Positions 8,348 to 17,050 of a stretch of DNA of 64,000 nt are shown here, one piece after another. The stretch spans positions 4,278,001-4,342,000 of the forward strand of contig NZ_JACHND010000001.1 in the NCBI RefSeq assembly GCF_014205275.1, written 5' to 3'. Origin of the DNA: Sphaerisporangium siamense. GTDB taxonomy: Bacteria; Actinomycetota; Actinomycetes; Streptosporangiales; Streptosporangiaceae. A program made the position numbers and the translations under genes. How positions within the stretch are numbered: position 1 is the first letter of the stretch; each line of letters opens with the position of its first letter. The notes under the pieces were generated by a model. That model ran no database searches. It had not been told where the DNA came from and saw only the letters and a list, made by a program, of their open reading frames with translations.

Positions 8348-11095
8348 ATGGGGATCGATCATGCCGGGGGTCGGGAGGGCGCGCGCGTCCTCCCGAAAGG
8401 CGTTCACTATATTTTTCAGGTCGTCGACGCCGCGGCGGCCGAACGGGCGGACGGCCGCCGTATTCCCGTCGTTCTCATCACCCGTGAGCACGGTCCCGGC
8501 GGGCCTGAGACGGCGGGCGCGGAAACGGCGCAGTCGTGGCTGGTCTCGGCGTACCGCGACCGCCTCTGCCGCAAGCGCGGGCCGGGCCGGGAGGGCCTGG
8601 ACAGCCTCGTCCCGCACGCCTACGTCGACGACGCCGCGCTCGGCGCCCCGGAAGAGCCGCACATCGCCCTGGTCGAGAGCGTCCGTGACCAGCTCAGGCG
8701 CTCGATGGGGGGAAGCGGCGTGCTGCGCTTCCCCTGCCTCGACCCGTGCCTGACGATCCTGCGCGCCGAAGTGGGCGTGGGCTCGGGGAAGAGCACCCTG
8801 CTGCGCGACAAGCTGTACGCCGACTACAAGGCCGGGCACTCCTGGCTCGACTGGCTGCCCGAGCTCGCGACCGCCGTCGGAAAGCAGGCCCCCTCGGGGG
8901 GATGGCTGGACGTGGTGCGGATCCCCGCGTCCCGGCTGGTCCGGCGGGTGTACATGAAGCGGCTCCGCCGCAGGCACCGCTGGCTCGAAGGCGTGCTCCA
9001 GGCCCCCGGCGGCGACTTCCTCGGCACGGCGCTGGAGATCGTCAAGGACGGCCCCCAGCGGGGCAACGAACCGCTCGTCCAGCGGATCCTGCTGATGGCG
9101 CTCATGCGCGACCTCGCCAAGGCCGTGCGCGGACCATGGCCGGGGTGGCTGTGGGGCCGGCGCCGCCCGGGACGGCCCTGGCCGTTCGTCCTCCTGCTCG
9201 GCACGGTGGGCGACCTCGGCACGCCGAGCCGCGCGTTCCTCGACCGGTACACCGACCTCGCGCGGACCGAGGACCCCGCCCCGCTGATGATCCTCGGAGC
9301 GCTCACCGGGGAGGTCCCGCCCTATGCCGTCCCGGTCGTCCCCGACGTGGCCGCGACGCCGCCGGGGCCCGGGCGCACCGCGGCGATGCACCTCGCCGAC
9401 CGGCTGTCGGTCCTGTACGCGGGCGCCGAGACCGCCGGCGTCCATGTCGTGCCGCTGTCCGCGGAGCCGGACGAGGGCATGGACGCCGACTGGCTCCGGG
9501 CGAACCCGAAGGTCGTGCCGCCGCGCGTCCGGCGCCGCGCGAGGATGCGTCCGTACCTGCCCGTCGCCGTCGCGGCCGTGCTGCTGCTCGCGGCGTCGAC
9601 GCTCGTCCTGCTCCCCGGACCGGCCCCGTCGGCGGCCCCGTCCGCGGCCTCCGTGAAACCGCCCTCGTGCCGGAAGACCAAGACCACCGACGAGATCGTC
9701 GGGGTGACCGACGGCCTGCGGTGCACGCTGGCCGGGCCGCGGGACACCGTGCTGCGGGAGCTGGAGCGGATCGCCGGGGAACAGAACAAGGCCCTCACGC
9801 CCGGCCGGGCCTACCGGTCGGTGGTCTTCCTCGCCCCCCTCACCAACGCGCGGGAGAACGACAACGCGGTGCCGTCCGGCATTCCGGGCCTGCGCGGCGC
9901 GCTGCTCGCGCAGCGGCGGATCAACAAGGCCCAGGCCCGGCGGATGCCGGTCCGGCTGCTCATCGCCAACGCCGGAGAGCAGTTCACCTACGGGTCGGAC
10001 TGGTCGAAGGACCGCGAGGGCATCGACGTCGCCCAGATGATCATCGACGCCGCGGCGGAGGAGCACGTCGCGGGCGTCGTCGGCATCACGCAGAGCCGGG
10101 ACGAGTCGCTGCAGGCGGCGCGCGAGCTGGACCGGGCGCAGATCCCCGTCATCGCGACGGGCACCGTGGGCAGCAGGATGGTGGACTTCGACGCCCCGCC
10201 GCGGTACTTCCAGGTGTCGCCGACCAACGACCGGATCGCCAGGGTGCTTGCCGATTTCGCGGTGAACTCCGAGGATCTGCGGAAGCACACCGGGCCGGGG
10301 CCGGCCACCGCGGTCGTCGTCCACGACCCGGCGGACGAGTTCTTCAGCGAAGACCTCGCCGACAAGTTCGGCGCGCGGTACACCGAGGCCGGCGGCGACG
10401 TCAGGAAGATCGCCTACCTGGAGAAGGGCAATGACAGGAACACCACCGACGTCGCCGAGGAGATCTGCCACACGGTCAGGGCCACGAACGGCTTCGTCCT
10501 GTACGCGGGGCGTTCGGGCGTGATGCCCAACCTGTTCCGCGCCATGCAGGGCTCACCTCTGTGCGAGAAGAGGAAGGGCACGATCGCGGTCCTGGCCGAG
10601 AGCGTCGATCCGGATCTCATCACCGCACCCGAGCGCATGGGGCGCGAGTACCCGTACCTGACGATGTTCTACTCGTCCTCCAACCCCATCGACGACGGGG
10701 ACCGCAAGCACGCCTACACCAGGTTCTCCCTGGACTTCCGCGACATGTTCCACCGGGACGACCCCGACATCGAGGCCGCGGGCGGGTTCGACGCGCTGAA
10801 CGTGCTCTCCGAGGTGATCAACGCGGTCTACACCGCCCATTCCGACGGCGACGTCCGCCCGAGCGACGTGTACACGCACCTGCGCAACACCGGGATCACC
10901 CATCTGGGCGCGACCGGCAGGCTGAGGCTGGACGGCCGCCACAACTACCCGCCGGACAAGGCCGTCTACATCCGTGAGATCGACCCGCGGGGGCGCATCC
11001 TGCCGCGCCTCGCCTGCGGGATCCTGCACAACACCGACGTGGCCACCACCTGGGGGCCGAAGGGCCGCCCGCACCCCTGCCCGCGCGACCCGTGA
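8348..11095 (+). CDS. P-loop / transmembrane / type 1 periplasmic-binding-domain fusion protein
   Basis: A 915-residue protein in three parts. Residues 1 to about 400 are cytosolic and include GSGKSTLLRDK (about 144-154), which reads as a Walker A loop. Residues about 403-422 form one hydrophobic helix. Residues about 430-915 resemble a Leu/Ile/Val-type (type 1) periplasmic binding domain with the family's alternating subdomains (for example VAGVVGITQSRDES and PVIATGTVGS). The architecture suggests a receptor with an extracellular sensing domain and an intracellular nucleotide-binding domain. Ligand and role are unknown. The start ATG follows GAGGAG. It lies among cluster genes, but I found no clear cluster element before it, so membership is uncertain. 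Confidence 0.65.
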   Translation: MGIDHAGGREGARVLPKGVHYIFQVVDAAAAERADGRRIPVVLITREHGPGGPETAGAETAQSWLVSAYRDRLCRKRGPGREGLDSLVPHAYVDDAALGAPEEPHIALVESVRDQLRRSMGGSGVLRFPCLDPCLTILRAEVGVGSGKSTLLRDKLYADYKAGHSWLDWLPELATAVGKQAPSGGWLDVVRIPASRLVRRVYMKRLRRRHRWLEGVLQAPGGDFLGTALEIVKDGPQRGNEPLVQRILLMALMRDLAKAVRGPWPGWLWGRRRPGRPWPFVLLLGTVGDLGTPSRAFLDRYTDLARTEDPAPLMILGALTGEVPPYAVPVVPDVAATPPGPGRTAAMHLADRLSVLYAGAETAGVHVVPLSAEPDEGMDADWLRANPKVVPPRVRRRARMRPYLPVAVAAVLLLAASTLVLLPGPAPSAAPSAASVKPPSCRKTKTTDEIVGVTDGLRCTLAGPRDTVLRELERIAGEQNKALTPGRAYRSVVFLAPLTNARENDNAVPSGIPGLRGALLAQRRINKAQARRMPVRLLIANAGEQFTYGSDWSKDREGIDVAQMIIDAAAEEHVAGVVGITQSRDESLQAARELDRAQIPVIATGTVGSRMVDFDAPPRYFQVSPTNDRIARVLADFAVNSEDLRKHTGPGPATAVVVHDPADEFFSEDLADKFGARYTEAGGDVRKIAYLEKGNDRNTTDVAEEICHTVRATNGFVLYAGRSGVMPNLFRAMQGSPLCEKRKGTIAVLAESVDPDLITAPERMGREYPYLTMFYSSSNPIDDGDRKHAYTRFSLDFRDMFHRDDPDIEAAGGFDALNVLSEVINAVYTAHSDGDVRPSDVYTHLRNTGITHLGATGRLRLDGRHNYPPDKAVYIREIDPRGRILPRLACGILHNTDVATTWGPKGRPHPCPRDP

Positions 11096-11123
11096 GCCCG
11101 TTGCGGCGCCCGGGGGAGGACCG

Positions 11124-12260
11124 TCACCAGCCCGAGCGGATGGTGGCGACGATGTGGGCGCGGTCCTCCTCGGTGAGCCACCAGCCGACGGGGACGTGCA
11201 CGACCCGGTCGTGCACGGCGTCCAGGTTGGGCAGCGTCTCGGCGGCGTCCGGCGGCAGGCAGGTGTGGGTGTCGTTGCGCCGGACCACCGCGCTCGCCGT
11301 GATGCCGGCGTCCGCCAGCTTCCTGATGAAGTCGGCGCGCCGCTCCACCTTCACCGGGTACAGCCAGAACGACGACTCCTCGCCCTCGGGCCGCGCGGTC
11401 GGCTCCAGGCCCGGCACGCCCGCGAGGTGCTCGTCGAAGTGGGCGGCGTTGCGGCGGTGCAGCGCCACCCGGTCGGCGACGGTCTCCAGGTTGGCCAGGC
11501 CGATGGCCGCGGCGATCTCGCCGAGGTAGAAGTTGTAGCCCCATTCGGGCACGTCGTAGTCGCCGTTGACCCGGTCGGCGCGCCGGTCGATGCCGAAGAA
11601 CCGCAGGCGCAGCGCACGGCGCAGCGACTCCTCGTCCGGCGTGACCAGCATGCCGCCCGCGCCGCACGCCAGGTGCTTGGTGGCGTGGAAGCTGAACACG
11701 CAGTAGTTGCCGTGGTTGCCGAGCGGCGTGCCGCGCAGGGTGGTGCCCCACGCCTGCGCGCAGTCCTCGATGACGGCCGGGCGGAACCCGTGGGCCGCCT
11801 CGGCGTCGTCCAGGACGCGCGCCAGCCGCTCGACGTCGACCGGGTGCCCGGCCCAGTGGACGACCATGATGGCGCGGGTGGCCGGCGAGATCTTCTTGGC
11901 CAGGTCGTCCAGGTCCATGTTGAGCGTGCCCGGGTCCACGTCCACCCAGCGGACGTGGAAGCCGTTGGCGAGGATGGCCCAGTTGGTGGCCTCGAAGGTG
12001 AGGGCCGTGGTGAGCACCTCGCCACGGTCGCCGTCCGCCGGCGGGTTCGAGCCGGGGGGAGCGGTCGCGAGCCGCAGGGCCAGGTGCAGGCCGGAGGTCC
12101 CGTTGTTGACGGTCGCCAGGTGCGGGGTGCCGACGCGGGCGCGCAGGGCGTCCTCGAACTCCTCGACCCGCGGCCCGTGCCCGAGCACGGCGGTGCCGAT
12201 GACCTCGCGCACCCGGTCGGCGGCGTCCGGCGCCAGCGCGACCTTGAACAGGGGGATCAT
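11124..12260 (-). CDS. DegT/DnrJ/EryC1-family amino-sugar aminotransferase
   Basis: A 378-residue PLP enzyme of the sugar aminotransferase family. The PLP lysine is K195 in FHATKHLACGAGGM, the phosphate-binding start is NNGTSGLHLAL and the Asp pairing the pyridine is in VIEDCAQAWG. It transfers an amino group, usually from glutamate, to a keto-sugar nucleotide. With the UDP-glucose dehydrogenase/decarboxylase pair nearby, the likely substrate is a 4-keto-pentose nucleotide. Start ATG 12260 is chosen because of GAGG/GAGGG upstream; GTG 12272 is an alternative. The N-methyltransferase gene ends 30 bp upstream, so both share one transcript from the element at 13133. Confidence 0.87.
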   Translation of the reverse strand: MIPLFKVALAPDAADRVREVIGTAVLGHGPRVEEFEDALRARVGTPHLATVNNGTSGLHLALRLATAPPGSNPPADGDRGEVLTTALTFEATNWAILANGFHVRWVDVDPGTLNMDLDDLAKKISPATRAIMVVHWAGHPVDVERLARVLDDAEAAHGFRPAVIEDCAQAWGTTLRGTPLGNHGNYCVFSFHATKHLACGAGGMLVTPDEESLRRALRLRFFGIDRRADRVNGDYDVPEWGYNFYLGEIAAAIGLANLETVADRVALHRRNAAHFDEHLAGVPGLEPTARPEGEESSFWLYPVKVERRADFIRKLADAGITASAVVRRNDTHTCLPPDAAETLPNLDAVHDRVVHVPVGWWLTEEDRAHIVATIRSGW

Positions 12261-12290
12261 GCCGTCCCTCACCTCAGGATCACCGTCAGG

Positions 12291-13040
12291 TCAGTGCCGG
12301 ATGCCGACGAACAGCCCGCGGCCCGCCAGGATGTCGCCGGGCTCGACGTACTCCACGGTGCACCCCGCGCGCAGGAACGCCGCCTCGTACTCGGCGGGCG
12401 AGAACAGGGTGAAGATCTGCACGTGCTCGAAGTGCCGCACGCCCGCGGAGTCGGCCACGACGTAGTGGGCCTGCTGGTGGACGGCGTCGCCGTGCCGCAC
12501 CGACCGGGCGATGCGGGCGACCGTGCGGCCCTCGGTCCGGATGACGTCGTCGCCGATGTGCCCGTCGATGAACTTGTGGGGGAAGTACCACGGCTCGACG
12601 ATGAGCACGCCGCCGGGGGAGACGTGCCCGGCCATGGCGGACACCGCGGCGTCCAGCTCCGCGGTGCTGCGCATGTAGCCGACCGTGCTGTACATGCTGG
12701 TCACGGCGTCGAAGGTGCGGCCGAGGCGGAAGTCGCGGATGTCGCCGGGATGGACGAGCACGCCGGGCAGCTTCTCGGCCGCCGCCGCGCGCATCGTGTC
12801 CGACAGCTCGACGCCCTCGACGTGGTCGAAGACGGTCCGCAGCGTGCGCAGGTGCTCACCGGTGCCGCAGGCGACGTCGACCAGCGAGTTCGCGTCGGCC
12901 TTGCGCGCGCGGATCAGGTCGACGAGGATCCGCGCCTCGCGCGCGTAGTCCTTGCCGCGGCCCTGGTAGAGGAGGTCGTAGACCTCGCTGACCTCCGGCG
13001 CGTAGACGTTGGTGTCTCGCACGGACAAATCTGTGGTCAT
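12291..13040 (-). CDS. Amino-sugar N-methyltransferase (DesVI/TylM1-like)
   Basis: A 249-residue SAM-dependent methyltransferase with motif I VDVACGTGEHL, the acidic end of strand 2 in VEGVELS, and the family segments YDLLYQGRGKDY at the N-terminus and EPWYFPHKF in the middle. The latter is typical of the DesVI/TylM1/SpnS group that methylates the sugar amine. It would act on the amine installed by the adjacent aminotransferase. ATG 13040 follows GGGGAGA. The long frame upstream has no family similarity and overlaps the promoter, so it is excluded. It is the first gene of a two-gene leftward operon. Confidence 0.85.
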   Translation of the reverse strand: MTTDLSVRDTNVYAPEVSEVYDLLYQGRGKDYAREARILVDLIRARKADANSLVDVACGTGEHLRTLRTVFDHVEGVELSDTMRAAAAEKLPGVLVHPGDIRDFRLGRTFDAVTSMYSTVGYMRSTAELDAAVSAMAGHVSPGGVLIVEPWYFPHKFIDGHIGDDVIRTEGRTVARIARSVRHGDAVHQQAHYVVADSAGVRHFEHVQIFTLFSPAEYEAAFLRAGCTVEYVEPGDILAGRGLFVGIRH

Positions 13041-13088
13041 CGGCGTCTCCCCAGGGGTCGGCACGGAGGGCCCGGTGGCGGGTCCGCC

Positions 13089-13133
13089 CTGAGCCTCCCG
13101 CTCCGGCGCCGCGGCGCGCATCTTCTGTCGTGC
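13089..13133 (-). promoter_or_regulatory. Bipartite cluster element for the aminotransferase operon
   Basis: Minus strand GCACGACAGAAGATGCG (13133-13117), a 22-bp spacer, then GCTCAG (13094-13089). It is divergent from the element at 13180. Confidence 0.75.
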
Positions 13134-13179
13134 GGATCTTCGGCGCCCGCGCGGCACGGCGAACACGGCGTGCACCACG

Positions 13180-13224
13180 GCATTTCCGGAGAAGGTTCGC
13201 GAAGGCCCGGCGGTTAGCCTGAGC
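13180..13224 (+). promoter_or_regulatory. Bipartite cluster element for the C-methyltransferase gene
   Basis: GCATTTCCGGAGAAGGT (13180-13196) is a good match in its first 13 bases. A 22-bp spacer and CTGAGC (13219-13224) follow. The box ends three bases before ATG 13228, and no ribosome-binding site is visible, as at the HAD gene. A TAGCCT at 13215-13220 could serve as a -10 hexamer. Confidence 0.6.
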
Positions 13225-13227
13225 CTC

Positions 13228-14448
13228 ATGCAGAGTAGCTGTCGGATTTGCGGCGGAGTGGTGCTGAAATCCATCGACCTCGGGCAGCAGCCCCGTGGCA
13301 ACGGATTCCTGCTCCCGCGCGATGTCGAGAACGAGCTGACCTTCCACCTGACGATGGGACTGTGCGGCTCGTGCACGATGGCCCAGCTACAGGGCGAGGT
13401 CCCCCAGGAGCTCCGGTACCACGAGTCCTACCCCTACCACGCGTCGGTGTCGGCCGTGCACCGCGAGCACTTCGAGGGGAACGCGCGCTACTTCCTGGAG
13501 CACGAGCTGACGGGTCCCGACCCGTTCATCGTCGAGATCGGCAGCAACGACGGGGTCATGCTCGCCACGATCGCGCAGGCCGGCGTCCGCCACCTCGGCG
13601 TCGAGCCGTCCAAGGAGGTCGCCGAGCTGTCCATGGCCCGGGGCGTCCGCGTCCTGTCGGAGTTCTTCGACGAGACGACGGCGACCAAGATCCGCCTGGA
13701 GCACGGGCCCGCCGACGTCATCTTCGGCGCCAACTGCATCGCCCACATCGCCCACCTGGCGTCGGTGTGCCGCGGGGTGGAGTCGCTGCTCGGGCCGGAC
13801 GGGGTGTTCGTCTTCGAGGAGCCGTACTTCGGCGCCGTCGTCGACAACACCGCCTTCGACATGATCTACGACGAGCACTCGTTCTACTTCGCCGTCCGCT
13901 CCATCAAGGCGATGGCCGAGCGGTTCGGCCTGGAGCTCGTCAACGCCGAGCCGCTCCCGTTGCACGGCGGCACGATGCGCTACACGCTCGGGCGGCCCGG
14001 CATGCGCACCCCCGCCCCGGCGGTGGCGGAGTTCCTGGACGAGGAGCGCGCCCGCGGCCTCGGTGAGCACGAGACGCTGCTGCGGTTCTCCGCCCGCGTG
14101 GAGCGCATCCGCGACGACCTGAACGCCCTGCTCGCGCGGATCCGCGCCGAGGGCCACCGGGTCGTCGGCTACGGCGCCCCCGCCAAGACCACCACGGTGA
14201 CCAACTACTGCGGCATCGGGCCCGACCAGATCCCGTACGTGGTGGACAACACCCCGGCCAAACAGGGCCGTCTGGTGCCCGGCACCCACATCCCGGTGCT
14301 GCCGCCTTCGGCGTTCCACGAGGACTACCCCGAGTACGCCCTCCTGTTCGCCTGGAACCACGCCGAAGAGATCATGGCCAAGGAGACCGCGTTCCGCGAC
14401 CGCGGCGGCCGGTGGATCCTCTACGTGCCGGACGTCCACGTCCTGTGA
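13228..14448 (+). CDS. NDP-sugar C-methyltransferase (TylC3/TcaB9-like)
   Basis: A 406-residue protein with the three-part layout of TylC3/TcaB9 C-3-methyltransferases. It has an N-terminal zinc site (CRICGG near residue 5 and CGSC near 48), a central SAM domain with VEIGSNDGVML, and a C-terminal alpha/beta domain starting near VVGYGAPAKTTT. Such enzymes methylate C-3 of a 4-keto-sugar nucleotide. Their products are branched sugars such as mycarose or, on a pentose, madurosamine-like sugars. It is divergent from the aminotransferase/N-methyltransferase operon, which indicates a C-methyl, N-methyl amino sugar. A hairpin terminator follows the stop. Confidence 0.9.
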   Translation: MQSSCRICGGVVLKSIDLGQQPRGNGFLLPRDVENELTFHLTMGLCGSCTMAQLQGEVPQELRYHESYPYHASVSAVHREHFEGNARYFLEHELTGPDPFIVEIGSNDGVMLATIAQAGVRHLGVEPSKEVAELSMARGVRVLSEFFDETTATKIRLEHGPADVIFGANCIAHIAHLASVCRGVESLLGPDGVFVFEEPYFGAVVDNTAFDMIYDEHSFYFAVRSIKAMAERFGLELVNAEPLPLHGGTMRYTLGRPGMRTPAPAVAEFLDEERARGLGEHETLLRFSARVERIRDDLNALLARIRAEGHRVVGYGAPAKTTTVTNYCGIGPDQIPYVVDNTPAKQGRLVPGTHIPVLPPSAFHEDYPEYALLFAWNHAEEIMAKETAFRDRGGRWILYVPDVHVL

Positions 14449-14460
14449 CCCCTCCCACGC

Positions 14461-14490
14461 AGGCCGGCCGCCCGTGACGGCGGTCGGCCT
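14461..14490 (+). terminator. Hairpin terminator after the C-methyltransferase gene
   Basis: A 12-bp stem with one G-T wobble, AGGCCGGCCGCC (14461-14472) pairing with 14479-14490, and a 6-base loop, beginning 12 bp past the stop codon. Confidence 0.65.
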
Positions 14491-14519
14491 CGTGTGGTCT
14501 CCGCCGCGGCGGTCAGTCA

Positions 14520-14564
14520 GCAATCGGGGAGATGCGGCGAGCGCGGCGAGGCGCGAATCATACG
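14520..14564 (+). promoter_or_regulatory. Bipartite cluster element for the first acyltransferase gene
   Basis: GCAATCGGGGAGATGCG (14520-14536), a 22-bp spacer, then CATACG (14559-14564). It leaves a leader of roughly 170 nt before the TTG start. No other feature is seen in the 293-bp gap. Confidence 0.8.
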
Positions 14565-14741
14565 CCTAGATAGTCCTATTTCTCGCGGGCCACAGAGTGG
14601 AAAGGCCGGGGCGGCCCCGGCGCGGTGCGCGGTGAATAGGGGGCCGAGGAATCACGGTCGAGGCCGGTGAGCGGTTCTCCGCTCGAAGTCCGAGCACCGT
14701 AGGCCACCGGCCAGGACCATCTAGGAAAGAGGAGCCCTCAT

Positions 14742-15959
14742 TTGTCCGCGGAAACGTCTTCCATCGAGGTCAAGCCTCCCGAGGAGCGTCAGCGCGACCT
14801 TCCCGCGCTGACGGGGATGCGCATCATCGCCGCGCTTCTCGTCTTCCTCAGCCACGTCGTCTACCCGATGACCACGGGGAACCAGAACCCCACCACCCCG
14901 TTCAAGGACGCGGGCGTCACCGAGAACCTCGTCTGGTTCTTCTCGCCGGGCGGCTCGATCGGCGTCTCGTTCTTCTTCATCCTCAGCGGTTTCGTCATCA
15001 CCTGGTCCTCGCGGCCGGGCCGCTCGACCGGCGCCTACTACCGCCGCCGCGTCGTGAAGATCCTGCCCAACCACGTGGTGACCTGGGGCCTGGCGATGCT
15101 GCTGTTCGCCGCCTCCTACACCCCCGCGTACGGGCTGCTGAACCTCATCCTGGTGAACGCGTACTCGCCCGACCCGATGAACTGGGGCGGCGCGAACATG
15201 CCGGCCTGGTCGCTGTGCTCGGAGATGCTGTTCTACCTGCTGTTCCCGCTGCTGATCATCCCGATCAGGAAGATCCGCGACGGCCACCTGTGGGCGTGGG
15301 CCGCCGTCGCCGTCGCGGCCATGGCCGCCGTCGGCGTCGTCACGCTGACGCTGGTGCCGGACGCGCCGGTCTTCCCCGGCGACGTGCTGTCGCTCAACCA
15401 GTTCTGGTTCGTCTACATGTTCCCGCCGGTCCGGCTGTTCGAGTTCGTCTTCGGCATGATCCTGGCCCGCATCGTCCTGCGGGGCCGCTGGCCGCGGATC
15501 GGCTTCGTCCCCGTCGCGGCCCTGCTGGTGCTCGGGTACGCGGCGGCGCTGTACCTGCCGCCGCCGTGGAACCTCACCCTGGCCACCTCGATCCCGTTCG
15601 GCCTGGCCATCGGCACGTTCGCCAAGGCCAACGCCGAGGGCAGGCGCACGGTCATGGGCTCGCGCCCGATGGTGTGGCTCGGCAACGTGTCGTTCGGGTT
15701 CTACATGACCCAGGCCCTGGTGCTGTTCTGGCTGGTGCCGACGGTGCTCGGCACGTGGGCCTCCTTCAACGTCCTCGGCGGCACGCTGCTCGTCCTCGCC
15801 TACACCGGCGTCAACGTCGTCGCCGGCTGGCTGCTGTGGAAGTTCGTCGAGACGCCCGCGATGAAGTACCTGAGCCGGTCCAGGAAGCGGCCGGCGGACG
15901 GTCCCCCCGCCGCCTCCGCGCAGGAGCCGCGGGTCTCCGCCCAGACCACCCCGGCCTGA
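14742..15959 (+). CDS. Membrane acyltransferase, acyltransferase-3 family (first of two)
   Basis: A 405-residue integral membrane protein with about ten hydrophobic helices, starting RDLPALTGMRIIAALLVFLSH. The His in FLSH and the preceding Arg match the conserved start of the acyltransferase-3 family (OafA, MdmB, antibiotic sugar O-acyltransferases). It would move an acyl group from a thioester donor onto a hydroxyl of sugar or aglycone. A plausible donor here is the anthraniloyl or other acyl unit from the same cluster, but this is inference. The start is TTG with GAGGAG upstream; the hydrophilic C-terminal tail is Pro/Ala-rich. A strong shared terminator follows. Confidence 0.85.
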   Translation: MSAETSSIEVKPPEERQRDLPALTGMRIIAALLVFLSHVVYPMTTGNQNPTTPFKDAGVTENLVWFFSPGGSIGVSFFFILSGFVITWSSRPGRSTGAYYRRRVVKILPNHVVTWGLAMLLFAASYTPAYGLLNLILVNAYSPDPMNWGGANMPAWSLCSEMLFYLLFPLLIIPIRKIRDGHLWAWAAVAVAAMAAVGVVTLTLVPDAPVFPGDVLSLNQFWFVYMFPPVRLFEFVFGMILARIVLRGRWPRIGFVPVAALLVLGYAAALYLPPPWNLTLATSIPFGLAIGTFAKANAEGRRTVMGSRPMVWLGNVSFGFYMTQALVLFWLVPTVLGTWASFNVLGGTLLVLAYTGVNVVAGWLLWKFVETPAMKYLSRSRKRPADGPPAASAQEPRVSAQTTPA

Positions 15960-15991
15960 TCCCACCCCGTCCCCACAGCGTCCACACAAAG

Positions 15992-16033
15992 GGAGTGGCG
16001 TACCGGACAGGTACGCCACTCCTTCTTTCTTCT
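15992..16033. terminator. Bidirectional intrinsic terminator between convergent genes
   Basis: A perfect 13-bp stem, GGAGTGGCGTACC (15992-16004) with GGTACGCCACTCC (16010-16022), and a 5-base loop, followed by a T-rich tail. It separates the acyltransferase gene from the leftward sugar genes. Confidence 0.88.
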
Positions 16034-16057
16034 CCCGCGATCCGCCGCGGCGGTCCG

Positions 16058-17050
16058 TCAGGAGGCGCCGCTGTCGGGCAGGGCCAGCCACCACGGGTTG
16101 GCGCGGGACCACTCGATGGTCCGGACGAGCCCGTCCTGCAGGCTCGTCGCCGGCTCCCAGCCCAGCACCCGGCGGGCCTTGGCGTTGTCGGGCACGCGCC
16201 GGGTCAGGTCCTCGTACGACGCTCCGTACGTCTCACGCGTGTCCACGGCCAGGGTCTCGACGTCGGCCTCGGCCAGCTTGGCGATCAGTGCGATCGCGTC
16301 GCCCACCGCGGTCTCCGTCATCGAGCCGAGGTTGAACGACTCGCCCACCGCCTCGGGGCTTGCCGCCGCCAGCAGCGTGCCCTCCACGGCGTCGCCCACG
16401 TAGGTGAAGCACCGGGTCTGGCGCCCCTGGTCGTAGGTGACCACGGGCCGCCCGTTGAGCGCGCGGTGCACGTTGCGGCTCACGATGTAGGCGGGACGCT
16501 GGCCGGGGCCGTAGGCGTTGAAGTACCGCACGATCGTGACGGGCAGCCCGTGCTGGCGGCCGAACGCGTAGGTGAGGTGCTCGGTCAGCGCCTTGGCCGA
16601 GGAGTAGGTCCAGCGGTCCACCGACGTCGGGCCGAGCACCCGGTCGCCGTCCTCGGTCCAGGGCACCACGGGGTTCTTGCCGAAGACCTCGCTGGTGCTG
16701 GCCACCACCACCCGGGCCCCGGCGCGCGCGGCGAGCTCCAGCACGTTGCGCGTGCCGCCGAAGTTGATGTCGATGACGTCCAGCGGCCGCGCCAGGTACT
16801 GGTCCACGCCGACGACCGCGGCCAGGTGGTAGACGACGTCCACGCCCGGCCTGATCGCCTCGGCGAGCCGGTCGAGGTCGCGGATGTCGCCCTGGACGTG
16901 CCGGACCTGCTCCCAGTCCCGGCGCCGGTGCGCGGGGAGCGGGCCGGCGTCGAAGGTCGTCACCTCGTCGCCGCGGCGGAGGAGCCGCTCGACCAGGTGC
17001 CCGCCGATGAAGCCGGAGCCGCCGGTCACGACGGCGCGCGTGGCGCTCAC
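16058..17050 (-). CDS. UDP-glucuronate decarboxylase-like SDR (ArnA/CalS9-like)
   Basis: A 330-residue extended short-chain dehydrogenase. It starts with TGGSGFIGGHL (NAD binding), then STSEVFG with the Ser/Glu pair seen in UDP-glucuronate decarboxylases, and the catalytic Tyr-Lys in WTYSSAKALTEHL. The stretch around GPTSVDRW and VRYFNAYGPGQ resembles the decarboxylase domain of ArnA. Its expected reaction is oxidation and decarboxylation of UDP-glucuronate to a UDP-4-keto-pentose or UDP-xylose. The GTG start overlaps the stop of the UDP-glucose dehydrogenase gene by 4 bases (GTGA), so the two are translationally coupled. A sugar epimerase is the alternative, less likely given the partner. 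Confidence 0.8.
   Translation of the reverse strand: MSATRAVVTGGSGFIGGHLVERLLRRGDEVTTFDAGPLPAHRRRDWEQVRHVQGDIRDLDRLAEAIRPGVDVVYHLAAVVGVDQYLARPLDVIDINFGGTRNVLELAARAGARVVVASTSEVFGKNPVVPWTEDGDRVLGPTSVDRWTYSSAKALTEHLTYAFGRQHGLPVTIVRYFNAYGPGQRPAYIVSRNVHRALNGRPVVTYDQGRQTRCFTYVGDAVEGTLLAAASPEAVGESFNLGSMTETAVGDAIALIAKLAEADVETLAVDTRETYGASYEDLTRRVPDNAKARRVLGWEPATSLQDGLVRTIEWSRANPWWLALPDSGAS

Noticed and set aside
8324-10471. A 715-codon minus-strand frame opposite the receptor-like gene
   Set aside because: Low-complexity Arg/Gly/His-rich product with no recognisable motifs. The plus-strand frame has a Walker loop, a membrane helix and a binding-protein fold.
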